Part shown: piece after piece, positions 1-7,910 of the stretch
Numbering within the stretch: the first letter of the stretch is position 1
How the letters are laid out: every line of letters starts with the position of its first letter
Assembly (NCBI RefSeq): GCF_027620315.1
Contig: NZ_JAPNNL010000063.1
Location: 1 to 36,028 of the forward strand
Source: Nonomuraea corallina
GTDB lineage: Bacteria > Actinomycetota > Actinomycetes > Streptosporangiales > Streptosporangiaceae
Reading direction: 5' to 3'
Length of the DNA stretch: 36,028 nt
Notes under the pieces: model-generated
Told to the model about the DNA's origin: nothing
The model's database searches: none
Seen by the model: only the letters and a program-made list of their open reading frames with translations
Made by a program: the position numbers and the translations under genes

Positions 1-141
1 CTCGGCCTCCAGGTCGGCCACGGGACGCGGGCCGGGCAGCGCCGGCGGCCCGGCCATGCGCAGGCACGGCCCCGCCGTCCGCCCGGGGCTGACGCCCAGC
101 CCGGCCAGCGAGGCCGGGCCGGAAGGTGACAGATCAGGCAT
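1..141 (-). CDS. ptsI: Phosphoenolpyruvate-protein phosphotransferase (PTS enzyme I), N-terminal fragment
   Basis: This is the first 47 codons of enzyme I, cut by the window edge. Enzyme I takes phosphate from PEP and passes it to HPr in the cytoplasm. The visible residues include GLGVSPGRTAGP (about 14-25), the segment that opens nearly all enzyme I proteins; the catalytic His and PEP-binding domains lie outside the window. The ATG (139-141) overlaps the end of the HPr gene by 8 bases, so the two are translationally coupled. Identity rests on the short N-terminus plus the strongly supporting position directly after HPr. Confidence 0.82.
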   Translation of the reverse strand, partial: MPDLSPSGPASLAGLGVSPGRTAGPCLRMAGPPALPGPRPVADLEAE

Positions 142-415
142 CCAGCGCCTCTTCCGCGTCCAGATCGCGGGACAGGAGCGCCGCCAGGGCGTCGAGGGCC
201 TCCTCGGCGCCGGGGGCGTCCGACTCCAGCGTCACCTCGGTGCCGTGGACGGCGCCGAGCGAGAGCACGCCCAGCATGCTGTGGGCCGGGACCGCCTTCT
301 CTCCCACCCGGATCCGCACGGGCACGCCCAGCCGCGCCGCCTCCTGCACGAACAGTTTGGCGGGCCGGGCGTGCAGCCCGCTGGCCGACGCGACGGCCAC
401 GGTCCTCTCGGGCAT
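134..415 (-). CDS. ptsH: Phosphocarrier protein HPr
   Basis: A 93-residue HPr, about the usual length for the family. HPr shuttles phosphate from enzyme I to the IIA unit of sugar permeases. The active-site His15 is in GLHARPAKLF, and Ser46 falls in the conserved HSMLGVLSLG helix that carries the regulatory serine in other HPr proteins. The ATG is preceded by a strong GAGGAGG site. It lies 10 bases after the dehydrogenase stop and overlaps enzyme I by 8 bases. Having HPr and enzyme I inside a substrate-specific operon suggests that the general PTS proteins are induced together with this permease. Confidence 0.95.
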   Translation of the reverse strand: MPERTVAVASASGLHARPAKLFVQEAARLGVPVRIRVGEKAVPAHSMLGVLSLGAVHGTEVTLESDAPGAEEALDALAALLSRDLDAEEALDA

Positions 416-425
416 GGCAACCTCC

Positions 426-1430
426 TCACGGTTCGATGGTGACCTTGATGGCCTCGCCCCGGCTGACCAGGTCGATCCCGTCCAGCACCCGCGACAGCGG
501 GAGCCGGTGGGTGATCAGGTCGGCGACCGGGACGGCGCCCTCGGCGATCAGGCTGAGGGCCTCGGCGTTGTGGGCGGGGCTGGAGCCGTTCGCGCCGACG
601 ATCGTCAGCTCACGGTAGTGGACCAGGTTCGAGTCCAGCCGGATGAACGGGTCGTCCTTCGGCAGGCCGCCGAAGAAGCTGATGCGCCCCTGCCTGGCGG
701 TCATCAGCACCGCCTGCTCCTGCGCGGCGCCGGCCGCGGCGGCGGTGACGACCACGTCGGCGCCCCGGCCGCCGGTCAGCTTGAGCACCTGCTCCACCGG
801 GTCGCCGTCGATCGCGGCGTCGGGACGTACCAGCTCGGCCGCCATCGCGAGACGTTCGGTGTTCACGTCCACGAGGAACACCCGCGCCGCGCCGCGCGCC
901 CGCGCCAGCCGCACGTGCAGGCACCCGATCGGCCCGGCCCCCATCACCACCACGTCGTCACCCGTACCCACCCGGGCCAGGGTCTGCCCGTTGAGGACGC
1001 ACGCCAGCGGCTCGGCCACCGACGCCTCGGCGAACCCGATGCCGTCCGGGACGGCGTTCACCCCGTTCACGGCCAGCACCTTGGCCGGGACGACCATGTA
1101 CTCGGCGAACCCGCCGTCGTAGTGGTAGCCCATGGACTCCTGGTTCGGGCAGACGGTCAGCCGCCCGGCAAGGCAGTCGGGACAGACGCCGCACGGGATG
1201 GCGGCGATCACCTGCACCCGCTCGCCGGTGCCGACCACCTCGCCGGCGATCTCGTGCCCCATCACCCGGGGCGGCCGGATGTGGTGGTGGCCGAACTTGT
1301 AGATCTTCGCGTCGGTGCCGCACGTCGAGCAGTTGCGCACCCGGATCTTCAGCTCGCCGGGGCCGGCGACCGGCTCCGGCGCGTCCTCGATCCGGATGTC
1401 GCCCGGCGCGTGGAATCTGGCGACCCTCAC
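426..1430 (-). CDS. Zinc-dependent medium-chain dehydrogenase, probable polyol or polyol-phosphate dehydrogenase
   Basis: A 334-residue MDR-superfamily dehydrogenase of the sorbitol/threonine/galactitol-1-phosphate type. Catalytic zinc ligands are visible at Cys37 (CGTD) and His59-Glu60 (GHE); the structural zinc site is Cys80, 83, 86 and 94. A Rossmann motif (GAGPIG) for NAD(P) follows mid-protein. The GTG start overlaps the IIA stop by 4 bases (GTGA) and has AAGGAG upstream; a longer ORF reading back into IIA is spurious. In an operon with a mannitol-type permease and a PfkB kinase it probably oxidises the incoming polyol phosphate to a ketose phosphate, replacing the unrelated MtlD. The exact substrate (mannitol, sorbitol, galactitol or another polyol) is not readable from sequence. 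Confidence 0.88.
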   Translation of the reverse strand: MRVARFHAPGDIRIEDAPEPVAGPGELKIRVRNCSTCGTDAKIYKFGHHHIRPPRVMGHEIAGEVVGTGERVQVIAAIPCGVCPDCLAGRLTVCPNQESMGYHYDGGFAEYMVVPAKVLAVNGVNAVPDGIGFAEASVAEPLACVLNGQTLARVGTGDDVVVMGAGPIGCLHVRLARARGAARVFLVDVNTERLAMAAELVRPDAAIDGDPVEQVLKLTGGRGADVVVTAAAAGAAQEQAVLMTARQGRISFFGGLPKDDPFIRLDSNLVHYRELTIVGANGSSPAHNAEALSLIAEGAVPVADLITHRLPLSRVLDGIDLVSRGEAIKVTIEP

Positions 1431-1855
1431 GTTGTCAGCTCCTTCATCACCTGATGGACCTCCGTCGCCTCCCGCAGCGTGCGCGCCCGCTCCGGGTCGA
1501 GGAGGATCTCGGCCAGCGCCGCCAGCAGCGGCACGTGGCCGTCGTTCCTGGCCGCGATCCCGACGCACAGCGTGACGAGCTCGCCGCCCCAGTCGACGCC
1601 GCCGGGGAAGCGCACCACGCAGATCGCGTCGCGCGCGATGTCCTCCTTGGCGGCCGCGGTGCCGTGCGGGATGGCCACGCCCTCGCCGACGTACGTGGAG
1701 ATCGACCGCTCGCGTTCGAGCATCGCCTCGACGTACGGCTCGGCGACCGCGCCGATGTCGACCAGGACCCGCCCGCAGCGCCGGATGGCCTCGTCGCGGC
1801 CGGCCGCGCTCTCGTGCAGCAGCACCGCGCGCGGATCGAGCAGGTCGTCACGCAT
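1427..1855 (-). CDS. mtlF: PTS mannitol/fructose-family IIA component
   Basis: A 142-residue cytoplasmic IIA protein that takes phosphate from HPr and gives it to IIB. The phosphorylated His64 is in GVAIPHGT, the signature of the mannitol/fructose IIA family. The ATG sits inside the end of the IIB gene (8-base overlap), and the last bases overlap the dehydrogenase GTG, so three genes are translationally chained. It is a stand-alone MtlF-type protein; in many bacteria the same domain is fused to IICB. Confidence 0.92.
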   Translation of the reverse strand: MRDDLLDPRAVLLHESAAGRDEAIRRCGRVLVDIGAVAEPYVEAMLERERSISTYVGEGVAIPHGTAAAKEDIARDAICVVRFPGGVDWGGELVTLCVGIAARNDGHVPLLAALAEILLDPERARTLREATEVHQVMKELTT

Positions 1856-2156
1856 CGACGGTGCCGCCGCTCTTGATGGCGGCGACGAGCTTGGTCACGG
1901 CCGGGTCGCCCAGGAAGATCTGGAACGGCACCAGCACCTTGTCCGGCGCCGCCGCCCTGGCCCTGGCGGCCAGCCCGGCGTGGCAGAGCACCACGTCGGC
2001 GTCGGCGGGGATGTCGTTCACCGGCGTGTGCTCGACGGTGACGCCGGAGTCCTTGAGCTGCTTGCGGAGCTGGCCGGCGAGCATCACGCTGCTGCCCATC
2101 CCCGCGTCGCAGGCCACGATGATCTTGCGGATGTCCTTGCTGTCGATGCTGGGCAC
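1848..2156 (-). CDS. PTS mannitol-type IIB component, free-standing
   Basis: A 102-residue IIB domain with the phosphocysteine at Cys16 in VACDAGMGSS, as in the mannitol family. It phosphorylates the sugar alcohol as it is brought in by IIC. It starts 3 bases after the IIC stop, where classical MtlA continues directly into its IIB domain. The IICB polypeptide has therefore been split into two genes, or was never fused in this lineage. The 3' end overlaps IIA by 8 bases. Confidence 0.9.
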   Translation of the reverse strand: MPSIDSKDIRKIIVACDAGMGSSVMLAGQLRKQLKDSGVTVEHTPVNDIPADADVVLCHAGLAARARAAAPDKVLVPFQIFLGDPAVTKLVAAIKSGGTVDA

Positions 2157-2159
2157 GGT

Positions 2160-3404
2160 TCACGCCTCCTTGCCGGCGGTACGGGTCGTGGTCTCTTCAG
2201 CGGGCGTGGCCGGCGCGGCGGGCGCGGCGGGCTCGCGACGCTCGCCGTTCGCGCGCTCCCCGGCGGTGTCCCTTGTGGCGTCCCTGGTGGTTTCCTCTGC
2301 GGCGGACGGTGCCGGGGCGGTCTCGGCCGACGGGTCGACGGCGGGCTCCTCCTCCTTCTCGCCGCGGCCGAAGCCCAGCAGCAGCGAGGCCAGGACGAAC
2401 GACACGGCCGTGGCGACCACGATGCCGGCGATCGAGGCGAACAGGCCGCCGCGCGGCGTGACCGCCAGGTAGGCGAAGATGCTGCCCGGCGACGGCGTGG
2501 CCACCAGCCCGGCACCGGTGATCATGAAGGTGAACACGCCGGCCATGCCGCCGCCGATGAGGGCCAGGATGAGGCGGGGCTTCATCAGCACGTACGGGAA
2601 GTAGATCTCGTGGATGCCGCCGAAGAAGTGGATGATCATGGCGGGCGGGGCGCTGGGACGCATCGCGCGCGGGCCGAAGAACATGAAGGCGAGGAGCAGG
2701 CCGAGGCCGGGGCCGGGGTTCGACTCCAGCATGAACAGGATCGACTTGCCGGTCTCCGCCGCCTGGGTCACGCCGAGCGGGCCGAGGACGCCGTGGTTGA
2801 CGGCGTTGTTGAGGAACAGCACCTTGGCCGGCTCGATCAGCACGGAGGAGAGCGGCAGCAGGCCGGTGGTGACCAGCCAGTTCACCGCGTTCTCCGCGGC
2901 GCCGGTGATCACCTGCACGATCGGGCCGATGCCCAGCACGCCGGCCACCGCCATCGCGCCGCCGATGATGCCCGCGGAGAAGTTGTCCACCAGCATCTCG
3001 AACCCGGACCGGGTCCGCGCCTCGGTGAACGCGTCCACCTTCTTCAGGATCCAGGCGGTGAGCGGGCCGATGATCATCGCGCCGAGGAACATCGGGGCGT
3101 CCGCTCCCACCACGACGCCCATCGCGGCCACGGCGCCCACCACGGCCCCGCGCTGGCCGTGCACCATCCGGCCGCCCGTATAGGCGATGAGGACCGGCAG
3201 CAGGACCTTGATGATCGGGTCGACCATCGCGGCGAGCGTCGCGTTGGGCAGCCAGCCGGTGGGGATGAACAGGGCGGTGATGAGTCCCCAGGCGATGAAC
3301 GCGCCGATGTTCGGCATGATCATGCCCGCCAGGTGACCGCCGATCCGCTGGATCGTGGCCTTGACGCCGGTCCCGTAGACCGGGGGTGTGTAGGTGTCGG
3401 CCAT
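2160..3404 (-). CDS. mtlA: PTS mannitol-type IIC membrane permease
   Basis: A 414-residue integral membrane permease that moves a polyol across the membrane while IIB phosphorylates it. Hydrophobic helices fill roughly residues 20-340, and the family-defining GGIHEIYFPYVLM motif of mannitol IIC is intact. After the last helix a charged, Pro/Ala/Glu/Thr-rich tail of about 70 residues stands where fused MtlA proteins carry the linker to IIB; it looks disordered. The ATG at 3404 has AAGGAG 9 bases upstream. The longer open frame back into the kinase gene has no family support. The family indicates mannitol, but related polyols are possible. Confidence 0.93.
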   Translation of the reverse strand: MADTYTPPVYGTGVKATIQRIGGHLAGMIMPNIGAFIAWGLITALFIPTGWLPNATLAAMVDPIIKVLLPVLIAYTGGRMVHGQRGAVVGAVAAMGVVVGADAPMFLGAMIIGPLTAWILKKVDAFTEARTRSGFEMLVDNFSAGIIGGAMAVAGVLGIGPIVQVITGAAENAVNWLVTTGLLPLSSVLIEPAKVLFLNNAVNHGVLGPLGVTQAAETGKSILFMLESNPGPGLGLLLAFMFFGPRAMRPSAPPAMIIHFFGGIHEIYFPYVLMKPRLILALIGGGMAGVFTFMITGAGLVATPSPGSIFAYLAVTPRGGLFASIAGIVVATAVSFVLASLLLGFGRGEKEEEPAVDPSAETAPAPSAAEETTRDATRDTAGERANGERREPAAPAAPATPAEETTTRTAGKEA

Positions 3405-3456
3405 TGGACTTCGCTCCTTAGGGGGGTGAGCAGTCTCGTGCGTGATGAGCCGGAGG

Positions 3457-4476
3457 TCAGCGGGAGGACGGCGGCGGATGCCGCTCCGCCCCGGCCGGGA
3501 CCGGCCCGCCGTCCGCGCGGCGGCCGTCGCCGGCGGCGAACGCCGAGGTGAGGAGGCGGGCCGGGTCGGGACGGGAGACGCGCACCTCGCCGCGGCGGAT
3601 GTCCGGGGGCCCCGGCATGCGGCTGCCCGGCAGGCCGACCGCTGCGGCGCCCCAGGCCAGCGCCTCCACCAGCGCCCTCTCGCCACGGGCGCCGCCCGCC
3701 AGGAACCCGGCGAGCATGGCGTCGCCCGCGCCGACCGCGCTGCGGGGCTCGGCGACGGGCGCCTCCCCGTACCAGGCGCCGCCGTCCTCGACCAGGACGG
3801 CGCCGTCGGCGCCGAGACTGGCCAGCACGGTACGCGCGCCCGCGGCCCGCAGCTTGGCCGCGGCCGCCACCACGTCGCCGACACAGGCGATGGCCATGCC
3901 GGTGGCGCCGGCCAGCTCCTCCAGGTTGGGCTTGACCAGCGCGGGCCCGGAGCCGAGCGCGCAGGAGAGCGCGGGACCGCTGGTGTCGACGGCCACGTGG
4001 ATGCCCGCCCCGGCGAAGCGGCGGCACAGCCGGGCGTAGACGTCCTCGGGCACCTCGGGCGGCAGGCTTCCCGAGGCGACCACCCAGTCGGCCTCGCGGG
4101 CCTCGGCCAGCACCGAGTCGGCGATCGTGTCCAGCTCGTCCGGGGACAGCGCCGTGCCGGGCTCGTTGATCTTCGTGACGGTCCCGTCGGGCTCGGCCAG
4201 CGTCACGTTCGACCGGGTCCGGCCGGCCACCGGCACGGTCACCATGTCGAGGCCCTCCTGCCGCAGGAGGCGCACGAGCTGCCGGCCCTCGTCGCCGCCG
4301 AACGGCACCACGGCGCGCGAGGCCACGGCGTTGGCCAGCAGGGCGCGCGAGACGTTCACGCCCTTGCCGCCGGGGTCGAGCCGGGCGGCGGCGGCGCGGA
4401 TGACCGCGCCCCGGTCGAGGGCGGCGATCTCGATCGTGCGGTCCAGGCTCGGGTTGAGCGTCAGGGTGACGATCAC
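3457..4476 (-). CDS. fruK: PfkB-family sugar-phosphate kinase, 1-phosphofructokinase type
   Basis: A 339-residue ribokinase-fold kinase. It shows the N-terminal TLNPSLDRTIE, the GGKGVNVSRAL substrate loop (about 36-46), KPNLEEL, and the ATP/anion-hole motif AVGAGDAM with catalytic Asp252. These are typical of 1-phosphofructokinase and tagatose-6-phosphate kinase (FruK/LacC), which make ketose bisphosphates for glycolysis. Next to a polyol dehydrogenase either substrate is reasonable, so fruK is the closest name rather than a proven one. The GTG start overlaps the repressor stop (GTGA). The last 20-30 residues are a polar Pro/Ala/Gly tail. Confidence 0.88.
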   Translation of the reverse strand: MIVTLTLNPSLDRTIEIAALDRGAVIRAAAARLDPGGKGVNVSRALLANAVASRAVVPFGGDEGRQLVRLLRQEGLDMVTVPVAGRTRSNVTLAEPDGTVTKINEPGTALSPDELDTIADSVLAEAREADWVVASGSLPPEVPEDVYARLCRRFAGAGIHVAVDTSGPALSCALGSGPALVKPNLEELAGATGMAIACVGDVVAAAAKLRAAGARTVLASLGADGAVLVEDGGAWYGEAPVAEPRSAVGAGDAMLAGFLAGGARGERALVEALAWGAAAVGLPGSRMPGPPDIRRGEVRVSRPDPARLLTSAFAAGDGRRADGGPVPAGAERHPPPSSR

Positions 4477-5234
4477 GCGCGCACCACCTGGGGTCCGGCG
4501 GCCGCCAGCTCGGCGGCGAGCGCGTCGTCCACGCCGGTGTCGGTGATCACGACGTCGATCTCGCTCAGCGCGGCGAACCGCGCGAGGTAGGTGGCGGTGA
4601 ACTTGGTGTGGTCCGCCAGCAGCACGCTGCGCTCGGCGGCCCGCACCATCGCCCGCTTGATCGCCGCCTCGGCCGGATCGGGCGTGGTCAGGCCCTTGTC
4701 GGCGGAGCAGCCGTTGGTGGCCATGAACGCCACGTCCACGTGCAGGTGGGCCAGCGGCTGCAGCGCCCAGTCGTCCACTGTGGCCAGGGTGCGGCCGCGT
4801 ACCCGGCCGCCCAGCATGATCACGTTGAGGTTGCTGCGGGCGGCGAGGACGGTGGCCAGCGGCGGCGAGTTGACCACCACGGTGAGCTCGCGGTCGGCGG
4901 GCAGCACGCCCACCAGGCGGCCCGTGGTGGTGCCGGCGTCGATGATGACCGATCCGTCCTCGGGCAGTTCGGCCAGGGCGGCCTTGGCGATGCGCTCCTT
5001 CTCCGCGGTCATCACCTCGTCGCGGGTGGCGAGCGCGGGCTCGAAGCCGAGCCGCTCCACGGGGATCGCGCCGCCGTGCACGCGGCGCAGCACGCCGGCC
5101 CGCTCCAGCGCGGTCAGGTCGCGGCGGATGGTCTCGGTGGTGACGTCGAGCTCGGCCGCCAGCGAGACCACGTCGACGCGGCCCGCCGCGCGCGCCCTGC
5201 GCAGGATCTCCTGCTGCCGCTCCTCGGCGTACAT
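4473..5234 (-). CDS. DeoR/GlpR-family transcriptional repressor
   Basis: A 253-residue regulator. Residues 5-60 form the DeoR winged helix-turn-helix (QQEILRRARAAGRVDVVSLA, then ETIRRDL). The rest is the sugar-phosphate sensor domain, with IIDAGTTTGRLV and the lysine-containing EAAIKRAM segment. Family members repress sugar-uptake operons and are released by a sugar phosphate. It is first in the polyol PTS operon and overlaps the kinase by 4 bases, so autoregulation of the whole operon is likely. Four phased GTTT motifs lie 18-54 bases upstream of its start. The inducer is not predictable. Confidence 0.92.
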   Translation of the reverse strand: MYAEERQQEILRRARAAGRVDVVSLAAELDVTTETIRRDLTALERAGVLRRVHGGAIPVERLGFEPALATRDEVMTAEKERIAKAALAELPEDGSVIIDAGTTTGRLVGVLPADRELTVVVNSPPLATVLAARSNLNVIMLGGRVRGRTLATVDDWALQPLAHLHVDVAFMATNGCSADKGLTTPDPAEAAIKRAMVRAAERSVLLADHTKFTATYLARFAALSEIDVVITDTGVDDALAAELAAAGPQVVRA

Positions 5235-5247
5235 GATGTTGATTCAC

Positions 5248-5288
5248 CGCCGTTTCGAGTTGGTTTCCCCTGTGTTTATCGCCGTTTC
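5248..5288. promoter_or_regulatory. Phased GTTT array, likely DeoR operator
   Basis: Between the repressor and the divergent lipoprotein gene, GTTT begins at 5252, 5263, 5274 and 5284, i.e. every 10-11 bases on one face of the helix. The outer copies are parts of a perfect 9-base direct repeat, CGCCGTTTC (5248-5256 and 5280-5288). DeoR-family proteins are known to bind short direct repeats spaced by one helical turn, so this is a good candidate for the autoregulatory site. Binding is inferred. Confidence 0.6.
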
Positions 5289-5321
5289 TGTGGTTGGTCA
5301 AGACTCTGATAGGTATGACCG

Positions 5322-6272
5322 ATGCGCATGAAGCCCTGGGCCGCCGTCGCCGCGGCCGTACCCCTCGCGGCGGGATGCGTCGCGGGCCCCTCGGCGGCCC
5401 CCGCCCGCGCGTCGAGCGGCGCCCCGCAGAGCTCGTCCGCCCAGAGCCCGTCGAGCCAGGTCACGGCGGCGCCTTCGGCGGCGCAGTCGGCCGCGCCGCC
5501 GGAAGTGCCGCCGGGCACGACCGCGTCATGGCTGGTGTACGACCGGGTGAAGGGCAGGTTCGTGGCGACCCGGCACGCGCACCGGGCGTACCGCTCGGCC
5601 TCGGTGATCAAAATCCTGATCGCGATCGACTTCCTGGAGTCGCGCAGGACGGTGTCCGCCTCCGACGCCAGGCTGTTGAAGATCATGCTGAGGGAGAGCG
5701 ACGACGACGCGGCCACGGCGTTCTGGAACCGCGGAGGCAAGGGCGCCATCGTCACCCGCGCGGCCCGCAAGCTCCGGCTGGCGGACACCGCGCCGCCTCC
5801 CGCGTCCAAGCCCGGGTTCTGGGGCTACGCCACGCTGAGCGGGCACGACGTCGTGCGCACCTACCGCTACCTGCTCGACACGGCCGCGCCGCGGGTGCGC
5901 GAGACGATCCTGGGCCACCTGCGCGCGGCCACGCCGTGCGGCAGCGACGGATTCGACCAGACCTTCGGCATCCCGGACGGGGTGCCGGGGCGCAAGGCGG
6001 TCAAGCAGGGCTGGTCGGGTTTCGGGCTGACGCCGCCGGTCCGGTGCGGCGCCAGGACCCAGAGCGCGGCCATCTCCCTGGTCGCCGCCCGCGCCGCCGA
6101 CTCGCGGGTGCCCGACTACGGCCGGCCGGTGCTCTACACGACCGGGCTCGTGGGCAAGGACGAGAGGTACGTGATGGCGGTGCTGACCGCGCACCCGGCG
6201 GGGACGACGTGGCGGAGTTCGGTGCAGCGCGTCACGCGGATCACCAGGGACCTGTATCGCCACGTCTCGTGA
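5322..6272 (+). CDS. Serine hydrolase lipoprotein, class A beta-lactamase-related
   Basis: A 316-residue secreted lipoprotein. A short signal peptide ends in the lipobox LAAGC (lipid-bearing Cys19), followed by a Ser/Ala/Pro-rich linker to about residue 65. The catalytic SxxK motif is Ser94-Val-Ile-Lys97. A SDD triplet (126-128) stands in for SDN, and Lys228-Gln-Gly for the KTG motif. The distance from SxxK to SDD is only 32 residues, against about 60 in class A enzymes, so a helical segment is missing. It may be a peptidase- or esterase-like protein rather than a true beta-lactamase. Transcribed away from the PTS operon; no strong Shine-Dalgarno precedes the ATG. Confidence 0.78.
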   Translation: MRMKPWAAVAAAVPLAAGCVAGPSAAPARASSGAPQSSSAQSPSSQVTAAPSAAQSAAPPEVPPGTTASWLVYDRVKGRFVATRHAHRAYRSASVIKILIAIDFLESRRTVSASDARLLKIMLRESDDDAATAFWNRGGKGAIVTRAARKLRLADTAPPPASKPGFWGYATLSGHDVVRTYRYLLDTAAPRVRETILGHLRAATPCGSDGFDQTFGIPDGVPGRKAVKQGWSGFGLTPPVRCGARTQSAAISLVAARAADSRVPDYGRPVLYTTGLVGKDERYVMAVLTAHPAGTTWRSSVQRVTRITRDLYRHVS

Positions 6273-6396
6273 ACGGTTCACGGACGGTCGGGTCGATGCC
6301 GCGTCCTTGGGGCGTACCGCGAGAAGGCGTCGTCGCCGCGGCGGTCGACCGGACGCGTCGGAGGACGGCGGGCCGCGATCGCGCGCCCGGGGACCG

Positions 6397-6735
6397 TCAG
6401 CCGATGTAGGCGGCGTACACCTTCTTGGGCACCGCCATCCGCCACGCCTCGATCACCAGCTCGCGCGTCTCGCCGGGTTCGAGGGCGGCCATGCGGGTCA
6501 CCACCCAGTTGAACCGCAGATCGGACTCGCGGGGCAGGAGGAACTTCGCGGGCTCCGCGGCGACCAGCGCGGCCCGCTCCTCCTTGGGGAAGGCGAACCC
6601 CATCAGCGTCTCGTCGCGCGAGAACGCGAGGTAGACGATGGAGCCCACGCGGAACTTGACCCGATCCCTGATCAGGTGCTCCGACGACCGGGGGAGGGTC
6701 GTCGCGAGCCGTCGTACGTCCTCGACCGTGACCAC
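6397..6735 (-). CDS. MmcQ/YjbR family protein
   Basis: A 112-residue protein of the YjbR/MmcQ group, whose fold resembles a double-wing DNA-binding domain; its role is poorly defined. Recognisable segments are an N-terminal VEDVRRLATTLP, the central strand pair FRVGSIVYLAF and the C-terminal WRMAVPKKV. The GTG start at 6735 follows a TAGCGT box (6743-6748, read on the minus strand) by 7 bases, suggesting a leaderless transcript. That box contains the TAG stop of the upstream CBS gene, so it could also be read through from there. Confidence 0.8.
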   Translation of the reverse strand: MVTVEDVRRLATTLPRSSEHLIRDRVKFRVGSIVYLAFSRDETLMGFAFPKEERAALVAAEPAKFLLPRESDLRFNWVVTRMAALEPGETRELVIEAWRMAVPKKVYAAYIG

Positions 6736-6745
6736 CCGGTCAACG

Positions 6746-7162
6746 CTACCGGTTGCCTTCCGCCGAGGAGATGTCGGCGAGCGCCGAGTCAGGGTCGCGC
6801 TCCATCGCGAGGTCGCCGATGCTCAGGATGCCGACGGCGCGGCCGTCCTCCACGACCGGCAGGCGGCGTACGGCGTGCTGGCGCATGAGCTTGACCGCCT
6901 GGTCGAGGCTGGTGTCGGGGCAGATGACCTCGACGCTGGGCGTGCACGCCTCGCGCACGGGCGTGTCGGGGCCCTTGTCGTCGGCGACGAGCCGGATGGT
7001 GATGTCGCGGTCGGTCACGATGCCGGTCATCCGGCCGTCGTCGTTGACGATGATCGCGCCGGTGTCGCGGTCGCGCATGAGCGCGGCGGCGACGCTCACG
7101 GGCTGGCCGGCGTCGATGCTGGCGGGGCTCCTGGTCATGACGTCTGCCACGGTTCTGACCAT
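6746..7162 (-). CDS. CBS-domain pair protein
   Basis: A 138-residue protein made almost entirely of two CBS motifs (about 8-60 and 70-125), which form one Bateman module that binds adenine nucleotides. Typical segments are VADVMTRSP, GIVTDRDI, and the second repeat with AVRRLPVVEDGRAVGILSIGDLA. The ATG has a strong GAGGAGGCG site upstream. There is no catalytic domain, so it probably acts as a cytoplasmic energy or redox sensor; the partner is unknown. Confidence 0.9.
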   Translation of the reverse strand: MVRTVADVMTRSPASIDAGQPVSVAAALMRDRDTGAIIVNDDGRMTGIVTDRDITIRLVADDKGPDTPVREACTPSVEVICPDTSLDQAVKLMRQHAVRRLPVVEDGRAVGILSIGDLAMERDPDSALADISSAEGNR

Positions 7163-7255
7163 GGTGGTCGCCTCCTCGATGGTTCCCTGGCGGGAGGAAC
7201 GGCACCTACCCGGTATTCCCCCTGCGCACCGGTCCGCTGGGGTGTTTGTCAGGAT

Positions 7256-7777
7256 TTAGCCTGCTTTATACGACTGCTCGTACGCGGCCAGCACCTGCTT
7301 GCGCCGCTTGGCCGGGAGGCGGTCGATGTAGAGGTGGCCGTCGAGGTGGTCGACCTCGTGCTGGAGGCAGCGCGCGAGCATGCCGGTGCCCTCGACCGAG
7401 ACCGGCCGCCCCTCGGCGTCGAAGCCGTGCGCCGCCGCGCGGTCGGAGCGGGGGAGGGGCGCGTACTGGCCGGGGACCGACAGGCAGCCCTCCTCGCCGG
7501 GGTCGAGGCGCCGCGCGCCGAGTCCGGGCAGCTCCAGGGTGGGGTTGACGACGACGCCACGGTGACGGACGTCGTCGGCGTCGGGGCAGTCGTAGACGAA
7601 CACCCGCAGGGACACGCCGATCTGGTTGGCGGCGAGCCCGACGCCGTCGGCCGCGTACATGCTCGCGAACATGTCGTCGACCAGCGCCCGCAGCTCGTCG
7701 TCGAACCGGGTGACCGGCTCGCACGGCGTGTGCAGCACCGGATCACCGACCCGCACGATCGGCCGGATCTCGCCCAC
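7256..7777 (-). CDS. def: Peptide deformylase
   Basis: A 173-residue metalloenzyme that removes the formyl group from the first methionine of new proteins. All three family motifs are present: [10 protein letters not shown] (45-54), EGCLSVPG with metal ligand Cys98, and QHEVDHLDG with His140, Glu141 and His144. The GTG start is preceded by GGGAAGGG, and a TACACT box about 30 bases upstream could be its -10 element. It stands alone rather than beside the methionyl-tRNA formyltransferase gene fmt, so it may be one of several deformylases in the genome. Confidence 0.95.
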   Translation of the reverse strand: MGEIRPIVRVGDPVLHTPCEPVTRFDDELRALVDDMFASMYAADGVGLAANQIGVSLRVFVYDCPDADDVRHRGVVVNPTLELPGLGARRLDPGEEGCLSVPGQYAPLPRSDRAAAHGFDAEGRPVSVEGTGMLARCLQHEVDHLDGHLYIDRLPAKRRKQVLAAYEQSYKAG

Positions 7778-7824
7778 GTGCCACCGCCCTTCCCCGTCGT
7801 CGGGGCCAGTGTAGGGGAAATCCT

Positions 7825-7850
7825 GATATGTCCGGATGGCGAGACATATC
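7825..7850. promoter_or_regulatory. Perfect inverted repeat upstream of the methyltransferase
   Basis: GATATGTC (7825-7832) and GACATATC (7843-7850) are perfect inverted 8-mers separated by 10 bases, AT-rich against a very GC-rich background. They lie between the divergent deformylase and methyltransferase genes, just before a possible -35 (TTGAAT, 7854-7859) and -10 (TAGCGT, 7874-7879). A second perfect palindrome, CGGATATCCG, sits at 7882-7891 near the expected transcript start. Both look like binding sites for a dimeric regulator; none is encoded next door. Confidence 0.55.
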
Positions 7851-7910
7851 CTCTTGAATAGTGAGATGGGTGGTAGCGTGACGGATATCCGCAGAGAAGA
7901 GGGAGCCGCG

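Noticed and set aside
126..1454. Long plus-strand frames opposite the PTS operon, and similar long frames opposite most genes
   Set aside because: They are Arg/Ala/Pro/Gly-rich shadows created by high third-position GC; they carry no motif and lie over genes with clear families.
6273..6396. Possible RNA gene or terminator between the lipoprotein and YjbR genes
   Set aside because: No tRNA-like cloverleaf, T-run or strong stem was found; the 124 bases look like ordinary spacer between convergent genes.
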